64,000 nucleotides of DNA, from assembly GCA_023420415.1 (NCBI GenBank), contig JAEZWF010000017.1, positions 103,122 through 167,121 on the forward strand, given 5' to 3'. Made by a program: the position numbers and the translations under genes. Positions 25,343 through 34,501 of this stretch are shown piece after piece. Source of the stretch: Actinomycetes bacterium. GTDB lineage: Bacteria > Actinomycetota > Actinomycetes > Actinomycetales > Dermatophilaceae. Numbering within the stretch: the first letter of the stretch is position 1; each line of letters opens with the position of its first letter. The notes under the pieces are model-generated. The model was given only the letters and a program-made list of their open reading frames with translations, was not told the DNA's origin and searched no databases.

Positions 25343-26149
25343 TCAGGGGCGACCGTAGGTGACTGCGCTGGTCCAGATCGAGCGCTTGCTCACGACCGAG
25401 CCGGTGCGCGGGCTGTCCCACATCATGTTGTTTCCGGCGTAGATGCCGACGTGGTAGGCCGGGGCGCCGAAGAACACGAGGTCACCGGGCTGCGGGTTCG
25501 AGACCGGCGTGGCGGCCTGGCGCTGAGCCTCAGCGGTGCGCGGCAGGCTCTTGCCAACCTGGCGGAACACGTAGGACGTGAAGCCGGAGCAGTCGAACCC
25601 GGTGGACGGGCTGGTGCCGCCGTACTTGTACGGCAGACCCGCGTACTGCGCCGCGATCGCGAGGACGCCACCGGCGGCGGGCGCCAGGTTGGTGTAGTCC
25701 TTCTTCGGCGTCGACGCCTTGGTCGAGGTGCGCTCGGCGGAGCGGCTGACCGACGAGCTCGTGTCGCGCACGGCCTGACGGGTCTGCTGCTGCGCCTGCT
25801 CAACCGGGGCGACCCGGACGACGGGCTTCGGCTTGGGCTTGGGCTTCGGCTTGGCCACGGCCTTGAAGCCGATCAGGCCGAAGGAGTTCGTCGCCTGCGG
25901 TGCAGCGGCCTCGGGGGCCTGGACAGCGACGGGGGCAGCGGTCGGAGCCGTGGCCTTCGTGGTGACCGCGCTCGACGCCGGTGCGGCCGAGGCCGGCAGG
26001 GCGAAGGAGGCGACCAGACCACCGGAAGCGGCCAGGACTGCGGACGTCTTGACGGCGGGCTGGGCAGCCTGCGCGACGATGCCGCTGATCTCGGAAACGG
26101 GGTTGAAACGACCTGGCGCGCGGTGACGGCCAGCAGGCTGAGATGCCAC
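25343..26149 (-). CDS. NlpC/P60 peptidoglycan endopeptidase
   Basis: 268 residues from GTG 26149, with GGAGGA eight bases upstream. An N-terminal export region (about 1-56, ending LPASAAPA), an Ala/Pro linker with KPKPKPKPKP near residues 100-109, and a C-terminal NlpC/P60 domain (about 158-268). The catalytic Cys187 is in GFDCSGF and His233 in AYHVGIY. It should cut stem peptides in the cell wall, probably for daughter-cell separation or growth. Expression is very likely controlled by the upstream c-di-AMP riboswitch. Confidence 0.93.
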   Translation of the reverse strand: MASQPAGRHRAPGRFNPVSEISGIVAQAAQPAVKTSAVLAASGGLVASFALPASAAPASSAVTTKATAPTAAPVAVQAPEAAAPQATNSFGLIGFKAVAKPKPKPKPKPVVRVAPVEQAQQQTRQAVRDTSSSVSRSAERTSTKASTPKKDYTNLAPAAGGVLAIAAQYAGLPYKYGGTSPSTGFDCSGFTSYVFRQVGKSLPRTAEAQRQAATPVSNPQPGDLVFFGAPAYHVGIYAGNNMMWDSPRTGSVVSKRSIWTSAVTYGRP

Positions 26150-26164
26150 GTGAAGGGTCCTCCG

Positions 26165-26352
26165 GCGCCTACGAGGTGAGCTGTCGGGTTCGGGTGGAGG
26201 TCACCCGGCCCACACGGTTGCCACCCGACCTAGCGGGCGCGCGCGTGAGGACTTAACCCCAAGGACCATCCGAGGACGGCCCACAAGTGGGTCCCCCGCT
26301 CCTGCCAAGCGGTGTTGTGCTGTGCGCCCCGATGTGGCGGCAGGACTAGGCG
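26165..26352 (-). promoter_or_regulatory. ydaO-yuaA type cyclic di-AMP riboswitch
   Basis: Read on the minus strand, the leader contains GGAGCGGGGGACCCA, then GGTCCTTGGGGTTAAGTCC, and at its 3' end CCCGACAGCTCACCTCGTAGGC. These strings are the signature of the actinobacterial c-di-AMP riboswitch found before wall hydrolase genes. The closing helix can form between GCCTA (near 26347-26351) and TAGGC (near 26167-26171). The ligand normally switches expression off. Confidence 0.92.
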
Positions 26353-26536
26353 TTGCCACGCGGGACCGGTTCCTCGGGGGTCTGAAGAACCTCGGCAACC
26401 GTAACGGATGACCCCCCGAATGTCACGCTCAGGTCACGGGAGTCTCTGTTTTCGACCAGACATGGGCAAAACGGCTGATGCCCGGCGTGCTCCGACGACG
26501 GGTCAGACGGTGCTCAGCGGGCGCCTCAGACCGTGC

Positions 26537-27241
26537 TCAGACGAGGGCGGCGAACACGTGCTGGGCGACGTCGTCGGGCAGTGACACGCCCGTCTCCTCC
26601 GGCGCGTCCTCCCGCACCGCGACGACCCGGCCGTCCTCGCGCCGGACCCGCACCCGCTCCCCCGGCAGCAGCCGGGCGACCGTGAGCAGGCTGAGGGCCT
26701 CGTGGTCGACCTGCACCGGCTCGCCGATGCGACGCACCAGCACCGTCTCGGGCTCGTCACCGGCCAGCTCGGTCAGCGTCTTGAGGCCGCTGCGGAAGTC
26801 CTCGACGGGGTCGTCCTCACCCAACTCGTCCAGGCCCGGGATGGGGTTGCCGTAGGGCGAGTCCTGGTGATCCTTGAGCAGGGCCAGGATCTTGCGCTCG
26901 ACCCGCTCGGACATGACGTGCTCCCAGCGGCAGGCCTCGTCGTGGACGTACTCCCACTCCAGCCCGATGACGTCGATGAGCAGCCGCTCGGCCAGGCGGT
27001 GCTTGCGCATCACCCGCGTGGCGAGGAGCCGGCCCTGCTCGGTGAGCTCGAGGTGACGGTCGCCGGCGAGCGTGACCAGGCCGTCGCGGTCCATCCGGGC
27101 GATGGTCTGCGACACGGTCGGTCCGGAGTGACCGAGGCGCTCGGCGATGCGCACGCGCAGCGGCGGGATGCCCTCTTCCTCGAGCTCGAAGATCGTCTTG
27201 AGGTACATCTCGGTGGTGTCGATCAGGTCCGTCACGCTCAC
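26537..27241 (-). CDS. DtxR/MntR-family metal-dependent regulator
   Basis: 234 residues. The winged HTH is typical: DTTEMYLKTIFELEEEG, ERLGHSGPTVSQTIARMDRDGLV. The dimer and metal domain includes HRLAERLLIDVIGLEWEYVHDEACRWEHVMS, with Glu, His and Cys ligand positions as in DtxR (C in DEACRWEH). The C-terminal SH3-like domain covers about 160-234. It would bind Fe2+ or Mn2+ and repress metal uptake. GTG 27241 is used; a second GTG two codons later is possible. No metal transporter is adjacent. Confidence 0.9.
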   Translation of the reverse strand: MSVTDLIDTTEMYLKTIFELEEEGIPPLRVRIAERLGHSGPTVSQTIARMDRDGLVTLAGDRHLELTEQGRLLATRVMRKHRLAERLLIDVIGLEWEYVHDEACRWEHVMSERVERKILALLKDHQDSPYGNPIPGLDELGEDDPVEDFRSGLKTLTELAGDEPETVLVRRIGEPVQVDHEALSLLTVARLLPGERVRVRREDGRVVAVREDAPEETGVSLPDDVAQHVFAALV

Positions 27242-27348
27242 AGCCTCTCACTCGCCGCCGACGCGGCGCCCTTCTTTGGCCGGCTCACCCCGGCGCTGGA
27301 TTCAACCATGCGGGCGCCGCCGATATGCCGGTCCTCCCACGACGAGGG

Positions 27349-27386
27349 CGAGGTATGCCGCGGTGCCGGCTCCGCGGCATACCTCG
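27349..27386. terminator. Motif hairpin downstream of the MFS gene
   Basis: A perfect 15-bp inverted repeat, CGAGGTATGCCGCGG (27349-27363) and CCGCGGCATACCTCG (27372-27386), loop TGCCGGCT. It sits two bases after the stop region of the minus-strand MFS gene (27389). Confidence 0.75.
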
Positions 27387-27388
27387 CG

Positions 27389-28660
27389 TCAGCGCCTGGT
27401 GGGGTCGTAACGGGGAACCCAGTAGCCGAGCCAGCCCGTGCCCAGCAGGGCGAGGCCGCCCAGGGTGAGGCACGCGGCGGCGAGCGACACCTGCGCCGTG
27501 ACCGCGCTGATGAGCAGGGGCGCCCCGCTGCCACCGACGACCGACACGAACCGCCACCCGCCGAGGAACTGCGAGCGCCCGATCGACGGGGCGTTGTCGG
27601 CGCCCAGGGTCATGACGATGCCCGAGCCGAGGCCGTTACCGACGGCGGCGAGCGTCGAGGCGGCCAGGACGGTGGCGGCGCTGGTGGTCAGTGGGAGGAG
27701 CAGCAGACCGATCCCGAGCAGGACGACGCAGGGCACGGCCACCCAGAAGCGGCCGAACCGGTCCATCACCGAGCCCGCGGGGTAGAAGAGGAGCATCTCG
27801 ACCCCGCCGGTGATGCCGAAGATGACCGCCGTCGCGCTCGGTGAGAGGCCGACGTGCGCGGCCCAGAGAGGCACGAGCACCATGCGGGCCGAGCGGGCGG
27901 CGCCGATGACGAGGATGCCGAGGCCGAGCGTGAGGTAGGTGCGCCGGTGCGCCCAGATCAGGCCCAGGGTGCTCTTGGCTTCGGGTGCCCCGGCCTCGGA
28001 GGCGGCACGTTCGGCCGCTTCGTGCTCGGCGGTGATGTCGGGGGCCAACCACACGAGCAGCGCGGCGGCCACCCCGGCGACACCGGCCACGGCGAACCCG
28101 GCCTTCGGCCCCCACGCGTGGATCAGCGGCGCCCCGATGAACGGCCCGACGAACAGCCCGATCCGGTGCACCCCACCCAGGGTCGACATGGCCCGCGCGC
28201 GCATCCGGAACGGCACCGCCTCGATGAGGTAGGCCTGCCGCGCGACGAGGAACATCGAGCCGGTGAACCCCATCGCGAACACCGCCACCATGAGCACCGG
28301 CAGGCTCGGCGCGACGAACGCGGCGAACGACGCCAGCCCGTCAACGGCACACGCCCACAGCAGCGCCCGCCGCTCCCCCACCCGGTGCACGAGCGCCCCG
28401 GCGGGCACGGCAAAGAACAGCTCGGCGACCAGCACCAGCCCGGCGGTGAACGCCGCAATCGACTGTGTCGCACCGAGATCCAGCGCTGCCAGCGCCACGA
28501 CGGGCGCCATCGCGCCGGCCCCGATGGCGGCGACGACGGTGGGTCCGTAGGCCGACAGCGCGATCGACCGGAGCCGGAAGTCCTGGCCCTCGTCGCTCTC
28601 CTGGGCCGCCGAGCGGCCGGAGCCGGCGGGCGGCGGGGTCGGGGAGCTCACCGTCCCCAT
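27389..28660 (-). CDS. MFS transporter
   Basis: 423 residues with about twelve membrane segments. It has the loop-2 motif LVHRVGERRALLWA and the matching VMDRFGRFWVAVP in the second half. The N-terminal 35 residues are hydrophilic. Start ATG 28660 is chosen, but GTG 28687 with AAGG just upstream is equally possible and would add nine residues. Probably a drug or metabolite exporter; substrate unknown. Divergent to the hotdog-like gene. Confidence 0.86.
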   Translation of the reverse strand: MGTVSSPTPPPAGSGRSAAQESDEGQDFRLRSIALSAYGPTVVAAIGAGAMAPVVALAALDLGATQSIAAFTAGLVLVAELFFAVPAGALVHRVGERRALLWACAVDGLASFAAFVAPSLPVLMVAVFAMGFTGSMFLVARQAYLIEAVPFRMRARAMSTLGGVHRIGLFVGPFIGAPLIHAWGPKAGFAVAGVAGVAAALLVWLAPDITAEHEAAERAASEAGAPEAKSTLGLIWAHRRTYLTLGLGILVIGAARSARMVLVPLWAAHVGLSPSATAVIFGITGGVEMLLFYPAGSVMDRFGRFWVAVPCVVLLGIGLLLLPLTTSAATVLAASTLAAVGNGLGSGIVMTLGADNAPSIGRSQFLGGWRFVSVVGGSGAPLLISAVTAQVSLAAACLTLGGLALLGTGWLGYWVPRYDPTRR

Positions 28661-28716
28661 TCTGTCTCGTGCCAACGCTTCGCTCACGCACCTTGTGCGG
28701 GGGATAGCGTCGGGGC

Positions 28717-29445
28717 ATGCCAGCCACCGGTGAGTTCGTCGTCCCTGCTCGGTTCTGTGGACCGCCGCACTCGGGCAACGGGGGCTGGGTCTCCGGCACC
28801 GCCGCCGCGTTCGTGCCGACCGACGACGAGCGTCCCGCCGTCACGGTCCGGCTGCGCACGCCCCCGCCCCTCGACCGACCCCTCACCGTGACGACCGGCG
28901 ACGACGGCACGGCCCGCGTCACCGACGGCGACCACCTCGTGCTCGAGGCGAGCTCGGCCGCGCGACCGGCCGTGGACGGCATACCCGCGGCTGTCTCTTT
29001 TGCCGTCGCCGATGCGGCCGGCGACCGCTACGAGGGGCTGTCCGACCACCCCTTCCCCACGTGCTTCACCTGCGGCACCCAGCGCGGCGACGACGCGCTC
29101 GGCCTGCGCCCCGGGCGCCTCCAAGACGGCGACGCGTATGCCGCGGCGTGGACCCCCGGGGCCGACGTCGACGTGGCGACGGTGTGGGCCGCGCTCGACT
29201 GCCCGGGCGGGTGGTCGGCCGGGTTCGCCGGGCGGCCGATGGTGCTCGGGACCATGACCGCGTGGGTGCGGCAGGTGCCGACGCCGGGTGAGCCGCACGT
29301 CGTCATGGCGTGGCCGTGTGGGGCGCAGGGGCGCAAGTTCTTCAGCGGCACTGCCCTGTATGCCGCGGACGGCGAGCTCCTCGGACGGGCCGAGGCCACC
29401 TGGATCGCCGTCGACCCGGCGGCGATCCGGCCCGCCGCCGGTTAG
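28717..29445 (+). CDS. Conserved hypothetical protein, hotdog-fold thioesterase-like
   Basis: 242 residues. The N-terminus begins VVPARFCGPPHSGNGGWVSG and the middle holds HPFPTCFTCGTQRGDDALGLRPG. The CFTCG-x-x-R-x-D-x-L-G-L arrangement resembles CFGCG-type hotdog thioesterase-like proteins, in which the cysteines may bind zinc. The C-terminal part (GTALYAADGELLGRAEATWI) is the expected last strand of a hotdog domain. Function is inferred only from fold resemblance. Confidence 0.7.
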   Translation: MPATGEFVVPARFCGPPHSGNGGWVSGTAAAFVPTDDERPAVTVRLRTPPPLDRPLTVTTGDDGTARVTDGDHLVLEASSAARPAVDGIPAAVSFAVADAAGDRYEGLSDHPFPTCFTCGTQRGDDALGLRPGRLQDGDAYAAAWTPGADVDVATVWAALDCPGGWSAGFAGRPMVLGTMTAWVRQVPTPGEPHVVMAWPCGAQGRKFFSGTALYAADGELLGRAEATWIAVDPAAIRPAAG

Positions 29446-29614
29446 CCGCCGGCCAGCCACCGGATTGGGCGCGCACGTCTGCGCCCCCCAGAGCTTGGAC
29501 CGTCCGTCGATCTTGACCAACTCCTTAACCCGGCAACGACCCACGGCGGGTCGGCCTGCTCTAGCGTCGCCGCATTGGTCGCGCGTTTGTGAGCACTTCG
29601 GAGGAGAACCAATC

Positions 29615-32600
29615 ATGATCGATCAGCGATTCGCGCATCGCCTCGGCCCACTGGCCGTCGGTGCGCTGGTCGTGGCCGGCCTCACCGCCGGCCTCACGAC
29701 CACGGCGAGCGCGGCGGCACCCGCCGCACCCTCGGCCGCCCCGGGGGCTTCGGCGGCTCCGGCAGCAGCCGCCGGCACTCCGCTCGGGGATGCCACCGGC
29801 ATCACCCGCGACGGCGACAGCTACACGATCAGCGCAGGCACGGCGAAGGTCCGGGTCACCGCCAAGGACGACGGCCTCATCCGGGTCGAGATGGCGCCCG
29901 ACGGCACGTTCACCGACCCCGCCAACAGCGACCCCGCAGACCCGAACGCCCCCGACGCCGACATCGTCGTCAAGAACGACTACGCCGGGGCCGGCTCCAC
30001 GCTCACCGAGAGCGACACGGCATACGTGATCTCCACCGGTGCGGCCAAGCTCACCATCACCAAGAAGCCGATCACCCTCCACCTCGCCAAGGCCGACGGC
30101 ACCAGGCTCATGGACGAGACCGCGCCGCTGTCGTGGTCATCCGCCGGCACGACGCAGACGCTGGCCCAGGGCGCCAGCGAGCAGTACTTCGGCGGCGGCA
30201 TGCAGAACGGCCGGTTCAGCCACCGCGGCCAGACCATCAAGGTCTCGCGCGACTACAACTGGAACGACGGCGGCAACCCCAACGCCGCACCGTTCTACCT
30301 GTCCAGCAACGGCTACGGCGTCCTGCGCAACACGTTCGCGCCGGGCAGCTACTCGTTCACCTCGCCGGCTTCGACGACCCACGAGGAGCAGCGGTTCGAC
30401 GCCTACTACTTCGTCGGCGACGCCAAGGCGGCCATCAACGGCTACACCGAGCTCACCGGGCGACCGCTCGCGCTGCCGATGTACGCCCTCGAGATCGGCG
30501 ACGCCGACTGCTACCTGCACAACGCCAACCGCGGCGAGCGCGAGACCCTGCGCGACAGCACGGCGATCGCCAAGGGCTACAAGGACAACCAGATGCCGCT
30601 CGGCTGGATGCTCGTCAACGACGGCTACGGCTGTGGCTACGAGGACCTCCCCGAGACCGGCGACGTGCTCAACTCCTACGGCGCCGAGCTCGGCCTGTGG
30701 ACCGAATCCGACCTGACCAACCAGGAGTCCGAGGTCGCCGCCGGCGTGCGGGTCCGCAAGACCGACGTCGCGTGGGTGGGGCCGGGTTACCGGTTCGCGC
30801 TCGACGCGTGCGAGCAGTCGCGCGACGGCATCCAGGACAACAGCCCCGACCGCGCGACCGTCGTGACGGTCGAGGGCTGGGCAGGCACGCAACGCTGCGG
30901 CATACCGTGGTCCGGCGACCAGAGCGGGTCGTGGGACTACATCCGCTGGCAGATCCCCACCTATGCCGGGTCGACGATGTCGGGTCAGCCCGTCACCACC
31001 GGTGACGTCGACGGCATCTTCGGCGGCAGCGCCAAGACCTACGTGCGCGACCTGCAGTGGAAGATGATGCTGCCGATGACCTACGCCATGAGCGGCTGGG
31101 CGGCGAGCGACAAGCAGCCCTGGCGTTACGGCGAGCCCTACACGAGCATCAACCGCAAGTACCTCATGCTCCACGAGCGGCTGCTGCCGTACTTCTACAC
31201 GCACACGATGAACGCCACGAAGGACGGCGTCGGTGCGACGCGGCCCCTCTACCTGGAGTACCCGAACGACCCGAACACGTGGGGCGATGCGGCCAAGTAC
31301 GAGTTCCTCGCCGGCAGGGACTTCCTCGTGGCACCGGTCTACGAGGACTCCTCGGTGCGCGACGGCATCTACCTGCCCAAGGGCCAGTGGGTCGACTACT
31401 GGACCGGCCGGGTCTACCAGGGTGGCCAGACGATCAACGGCTACAAGGCGCCGCTGGACACCCTGCCGATGTTCGTGCGGGCCGGGGCGGTCGTGCCGAT
31501 GTTCCCCGAGGGCACGATGGACTGGGCTGCTGGCAAGAAGGCCGGCCGGCTCGACCTCGACGTCTACCCCAGCGGCACCTCGTCGTTCACCAACTACGAG
31601 GACGACGGCCGCACCCAGGCCGCACAGAAGACGGGCGCCTCGGCGACCCAGAAGTTCGACGTCAGCGCGCCGGTCACCGGACGCGGACCCGTCGAGGTCC
31701 GCATCGGTGCGCTCACTGGTTCGTATGCCGGCAAGCCGGCTTCGCGTTCCTACGGCCTGTCCGTGCACACCGATGCGACGCCCGACACCGTGACCGTCGG
31801 CGGCCAGGCGGTGCCCAAGCGCGCCAGCAAGGCTGAGCTCGACGCCAGCCCCTCCGGCTGGTTCTACGACCCGGCCACGGGAGTCGCGCACGTCAAGACG
31901 GCGTCGCTGCCGACCGCGGCCGCGACCACCGTGCGGATCACTGGGGCCGGCGCCGTGGGCGGGTCGCACCCGTCCGAACGCAACGTCACCCTGGACGTGA
32001 AGACGCCGGCCATCTCGGTCGCGGGCGAGACGAGCGAGACGACGGTCGCGTTCACCAACAACACCGGCAAGCCGGTCGACGTGACCCGCACTGGCGTGAC
32101 CGCTCCCGCGGGCTGGACCGTTTCCCCGGTCGGTCCGACGACGGCCACGGCCCTCAAGGACGGGGCCACGTTCACCGCGAAGTACCGGGTGACTGCCGGG
32201 ACGAGTGCCAAGCCCGGCAGCTACTCGCTGACGGGCTCCGCGGCATACACGGCTCGCGACGTGAGCCGCACCGTGACCGACACCGCGACGACGACGGTCG
32301 CCCACGCCAACCTGGCGAGCACCTTCAACAACGTCGGCGTGACCCGGTCGGCCGAGCCGGCGCCGGGCAACATCGACGGCGGCGGGTCGAGCTTCCTCGC
32401 CGAGAAGCTGACGGAGAAGGGTGTCACGCCGGGTGCGAAGGTGACGGCGAACGGGTTCGGGTTCGCCTGGCCCGCAAGCGAACCCGGCACGAAGGACAAC
32501 CTCGCGACGGGTGGTGAGACGATCCGGACGAGCGGCGACGGCAACGTCGTCGCGTTCCTCGGGACCGGCACGAGCGGTTCGGCCAGCGGTTCGGTGACGC

Positions 32601-33274
32601 TCCACTACGCCGACGGCACCTCCAGCACCGGCACGCTCGGCATGCCGAACTGGTGCTGCCTCGCGCAGGACAGCTATGGAGCGAAGGTGGCGGTCCGGAC
32701 GCTCGGCAAGAACACACCGAACGGGCCTGCCTACCCGACGACGGAGTACCGCCTCTACACCAAGACGGTGCCGAAGGACCCGGCCAAGGAGCTGGTCGCG
32801 GTGACCCTGCCGGCGAACGCCGCGGTGCACGTGTTCGCGATGACGACGGGCACCGAGGAGGTGGTCCCGCCGCCGCTGGCAGACGGACAGTACTCGTTCA
32901 CCACGGGCGGGAAGGCGTTGACGGCGACCGACACCGACCTGGGCCTGCTGGCCATGACCACACCGGGCGCCAACGCCGCGCAGAAGTGGGTGGCCACGCA
33001 GAACACCGACGACGGGAGCTACCAGCTCAAGAACGCCGGGAGCGGTCTGTGCGCAGATGTGCCCTACAGCTCGACCACGAGTGGTCAGGCGGTCGGGTCG
33101 TACACGTGCACGGGGTCGGCCAACCAGCGGTGGGTTGTCGTGAGGGACGGCGCGTCGCTGGTGCTCAAGGCCAAGCACAGCGGCCTGTCGCTGACGGCCG
33201 GGGCGGACGGCGGCGTCACCCAGGCCACCGACACCGGAGCCGGCGGGCAGCGGTGGACGGCCACGGCCAACTGA
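29615..33274 (+). CDS. Secreted multi-domain GH31 glycoside hydrolase with CBM13
   Basis: 1219 residues from ATG 29615 with GAGGAGA upstream. Order: signal peptide (1-33), N-terminal beta domain (about 55-190), GH31 barrel (about 200-560; RKTDVAWVGPGYRFALD likely holds the nucleophile Asp, and PWSGDQSGSWDYIRWQIP, LPMTYAMSGW and HERLLPYFYTH follow), beta domains to about 780, an NPCBM/NEW3-like domain (about 790-890), a galactose-binding-like domain (FNNVGVTRSAEPAPGNIDGG) and a C-terminal ricin-type CBM13 (about 1090-1219, QKWVATQN and QRWVVVRD repeats). It likely trims alpha-linked polysaccharide outside the cell; sugar specificity unknown. Confidence 0.92.
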   Translation: MIDQRFAHRLGPLAVGALVVAGLTAGLTTTASAAAPAAPSAAPGASAAPAAAAGTPLGDATGITRDGDSYTISAGTAKVRVTAKDDGLIRVEMAPDGTFTDPANSDPADPNAPDADIVVKNDYAGAGSTLTESDTAYVISTGAAKLTITKKPITLHLAKADGTRLMDETAPLSWSSAGTTQTLAQGASEQYFGGGMQNGRFSHRGQTIKVSRDYNWNDGGNPNAAPFYLSSNGYGVLRNTFAPGSYSFTSPASTTHEEQRFDAYYFVGDAKAAINGYTELTGRPLALPMYALEIGDADCYLHNANRGERETLRDSTAIAKGYKDNQMPLGWMLVNDGYGCGYEDLPETGDVLNSYGAELGLWTESDLTNQESEVAAGVRVRKTDVAWVGPGYRFALDACEQSRDGIQDNSPDRATVVTVEGWAGTQRCGIPWSGDQSGSWDYIRWQIPTYAGSTMSGQPVTTGDVDGIFGGSAKTYVRDLQWKMMLPMTYAMSGWAASDKQPWRYGEPYTSINRKYLMLHERLLPYFYTHTMNATKDGVGATRPLYLEYPNDPNTWGDAAKYEFLAGRDFLVAPVYEDSSVRDGIYLPKGQWVDYWTGRVYQGGQTINGYKAPLDTLPMFVRAGAVVPMFPEGTMDWAAGKKAGRLDLDVYPSGTSSFTNYEDDGRTQAAQKTGASATQKFDVSAPVTGRGPVEVRIGALTGSYAGKPASRSYGLSVHTDATPDTVTVGGQAVPKRASKAELDASPSGWFYDPATGVAHVKTASLPTAAATTVRITGAGAVGGSHPSERNVTLDVKTPAISVAGETSETTVAFTNNTGKPVDVTRTGVTAPAGWTVSPVGPTTATALKDGATFTAKYRVTAGTSAKPGSYSLTGSAAYTARDVSRTVTDTATTTVAHANLASTFNNVGVTRSAEPAPGNIDGGGSSFLAEKLTEKGVTPGAKVTANGFGFAWPASEPGTKDNLATGGETIRTSGDGNVVAFLGTGTSGSASGSVTLHYADGTSSTGTLGMPNWCCLAQDSYGAKVAVRTLGKNTPNGPAYPTTEYRLYTKTVPKDPAKELVAVTLPANAAVHVFAMTTGTEEVVPPPLADGQYSFTTGGKALTATDTDLGLLAMTTPGANAAQKWVATQNTDDGSYQLKNAGSGLCADVPYSSTTSGQAVGSYTCTGSANQRWVVVRDGASLVLKAKHSGLSLTAGADGGVTQATDTGAGGQRWTATAN

Positions 33275-33353
33275 GCCGGCGAGGGTGCTTGTCCGCCCAC
33301 GGAGAAAGCCGTTGCAGGACCCGACCAGTCCGGCTTAGCGTCGTGGTACACGG

Positions 33354-33362
33354 AAAGGAGGT
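33354..33362 (+). promoter_or_regulatory. Extended Shine-Dalgarno-like element
   Basis: AAAGGAGGT is followed without break by GGTCCAG, so the stretch 33354-33369 can pair almost fully with the 3' end of 16S rRNA (CTGGATCACCTCCTTT), with one mismatch. This is far longer than a normal ribosome site. A start codon lies at 33373. Confidence 0.7.
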
Positions 33363-33372
33363 GGTCCAGGAA

Positions 33373-33411
33373 GTGATTTCCCATAGGACGCGTGAGGTGG
33401 CTGCGCGCTAG
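33373..33411 (+). CDS. Twelve-codon ORF MISHRTREVAAR
   Basis: GTG 33373 to TAG 33411 encodes MISHRTREVAAR. The over-long Shine-Dalgarno lies ten bases upstream, and the ORF is followed by a nested hairpin region. It is too short for codon statistics. It may be a leader peptide or a ribosome-capturing element rather than a functional peptide. No downstream amino-acid gene supports an attenuator. Confidence 0.5.
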   Translation: MISHRTREVAAR

Positions 33412-33464
33412 CGCTGACCTCGACTGCTTCGAGGGCGCAACGCGCAATCCCAGCAGTACCACCG

Positions 33465-33537
33465 CAGCCCGCGGGCCGCGCAGGTCGTCCCCTGCGCATC
33501 GCCACCGCTCGATTCGGATGGCAAGGCCCGCGGGCTG
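33465..33537 (+). ncRNA. Nested hairpin, candidate structured RNA
   Basis: A perfect 13-bp outer stem, CAGCCCGCGGGCC (33465-33477) with GGCCCGCGGGCTG (33525-33537), encloses an inner stem GCGCAGG (33478-33484) with CCTGCGC (33491-33497). It lies between the 12-codon ORF and the lipoprotein gene in a 427-bp gap, and contains no longer gene. It could be a leader RNA or a terminator. Confidence 0.5.
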
Positions 33538-33701
33538 TTCCGTGCCCGGGGGGCACGCGGTCGCCATCGCGGAGAACCGTCCGCATCACGGTCTGGTTGC
33601 GGTCCCCAACCGGGTGCGCTGCTGGCACGTCGACAGGGATGGAGGACGCGACCCGGCCGGGACCACCGGTCGGCACCACGTCGAAAGGGAAAGGTGACGT
33701 C

Positions 33702-34430
33702 ATGACGACCACTCACCACACGGCACACGGGTCGACGCGCGCCCTCGCGCTCGCGGGCGCGGGGGTGCTGCTGGCCGCCACGCTCGCCGGTTGCGGCGGC
33801 GGCAGCGACACGGCCTCGGGGCCCGGGACGACCGGCTCGTCCGGATCGGGAACACCAACGACGTCGGCCGGATCGGCGACGTCGCAGACCTCGGCTACGA
33901 GCGGGTCAGCGGGCTCGGCGTCCGGCTCGTCGACGCCGTCCTCCTCGGCGAGCTCGACGGCCAGCCCGAGCAAGGCCACGGGCAAGGGCTCGAGCAGCCC
34001 CGCACCCGCGGGCACGCCCACCTGCACCGCCGGGATGATGCGCACTCGCGCCGAGGCCCAGCCCGGTGGGGCCGGGGCCGGGAGCATCGTCGTGCAGATC
34101 CTCACCACCAACACGAGCAGCAAGGTCTGCCAGACCCGCGGCTACCCCGGGGTGTCCCTGACGGCGTCCGGCAGCGGCGCCCAGCTCGGTGCCGCGGCGG
34201 ACCGCGAACCCGGCCAGCCCGCACCGACGATGCGACTGGAGCCGGGCAAGACCGCCGTCGCCCTCGTGAAGGTCGCCCAGGCGGGCAACTTCGGCTGCAA
34301 GGTCACCAAGGCGGCCGGGTTCCGGGTCTACCTCCCCGGCGACAAGGCGGCCGAGTTCGCCCCGTATGCCGTGGACGCCTGCTCGAGCGCGTCCGTGCAC
34401 CAGCTGTCGGTGCGCCCGTTCAACACCTGA
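33702..34430 (+). CDS. DUF4232 lipoprotein
   Basis: 242 residues from ATG 33702, with GGGAAAGG upstream. Lipobox LAGC (Cys32) after a hydrophobic signal, a Ser/Thr/Gly linker to about residue 105, then a DUF4232 domain: CQTRGYPGVSLTASGSGAQLG and RLEPGKTAVALVKVAQAG, ending with VRPFNT, with four cysteines likely paired. Such proteins are exported surface lipoproteins of unknown role, common in Actinobacteria. The long upstream gap carries the structured element described at 33354-33537. Confidence 0.88.
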   Translation: MTTTHHTAHGSTRALALAGAGVLLAATLAGCGGGSDTASGPGTTGSSGSGTPTTSAGSATSQTSATSGSAGSASGSSTPSSSASSTASPSKATGKGSSSPAPAGTPTCTAGMMRTRAEAQPGGAGAGSIVVQILTTNTSSKVCQTRGYPGVSLTASGSGAQLGAAADREPGQPAPTMRLEPGKTAVALVKVAQAGNFGCKVTKAAGFRVYLPGDKAAEFAPYAVDACSSASVHQLSVRPFNT

Positions 34431-34458
34431 CCCAGACTTCTTCGCCCCCGCTGGTCCT

Positions 34459-34491
34459 GGTGGCCGGTCGCCCCTCACGCGACCGGCCACC
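34459..34491. terminator. Bidirectional hairpin between convergent genes
   Basis: Perfect 13-bp stem GGTGGCCGGTCGC (34459-34471) with GCGACCGGCCACC (34479-34491), loop of seven bases, between the DUF4232 gene and eda. Confidence 0.8.
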
Positions 34492-34501
34492 GACGGGCGC
34501 C

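Noticed and set aside
30137..33178. A 1013-codon open frame on the minus strand
   Set aside because: It is the antisense of the GH31 gene; long antisense frames are normal in high-GC DNA and it shows no protein-family motif.
33354..33369. A fragment of an rRNA gene
   Set aside because: Only the 16 bases complementary to the 16S 3' end match; nothing around them resembles rRNA.
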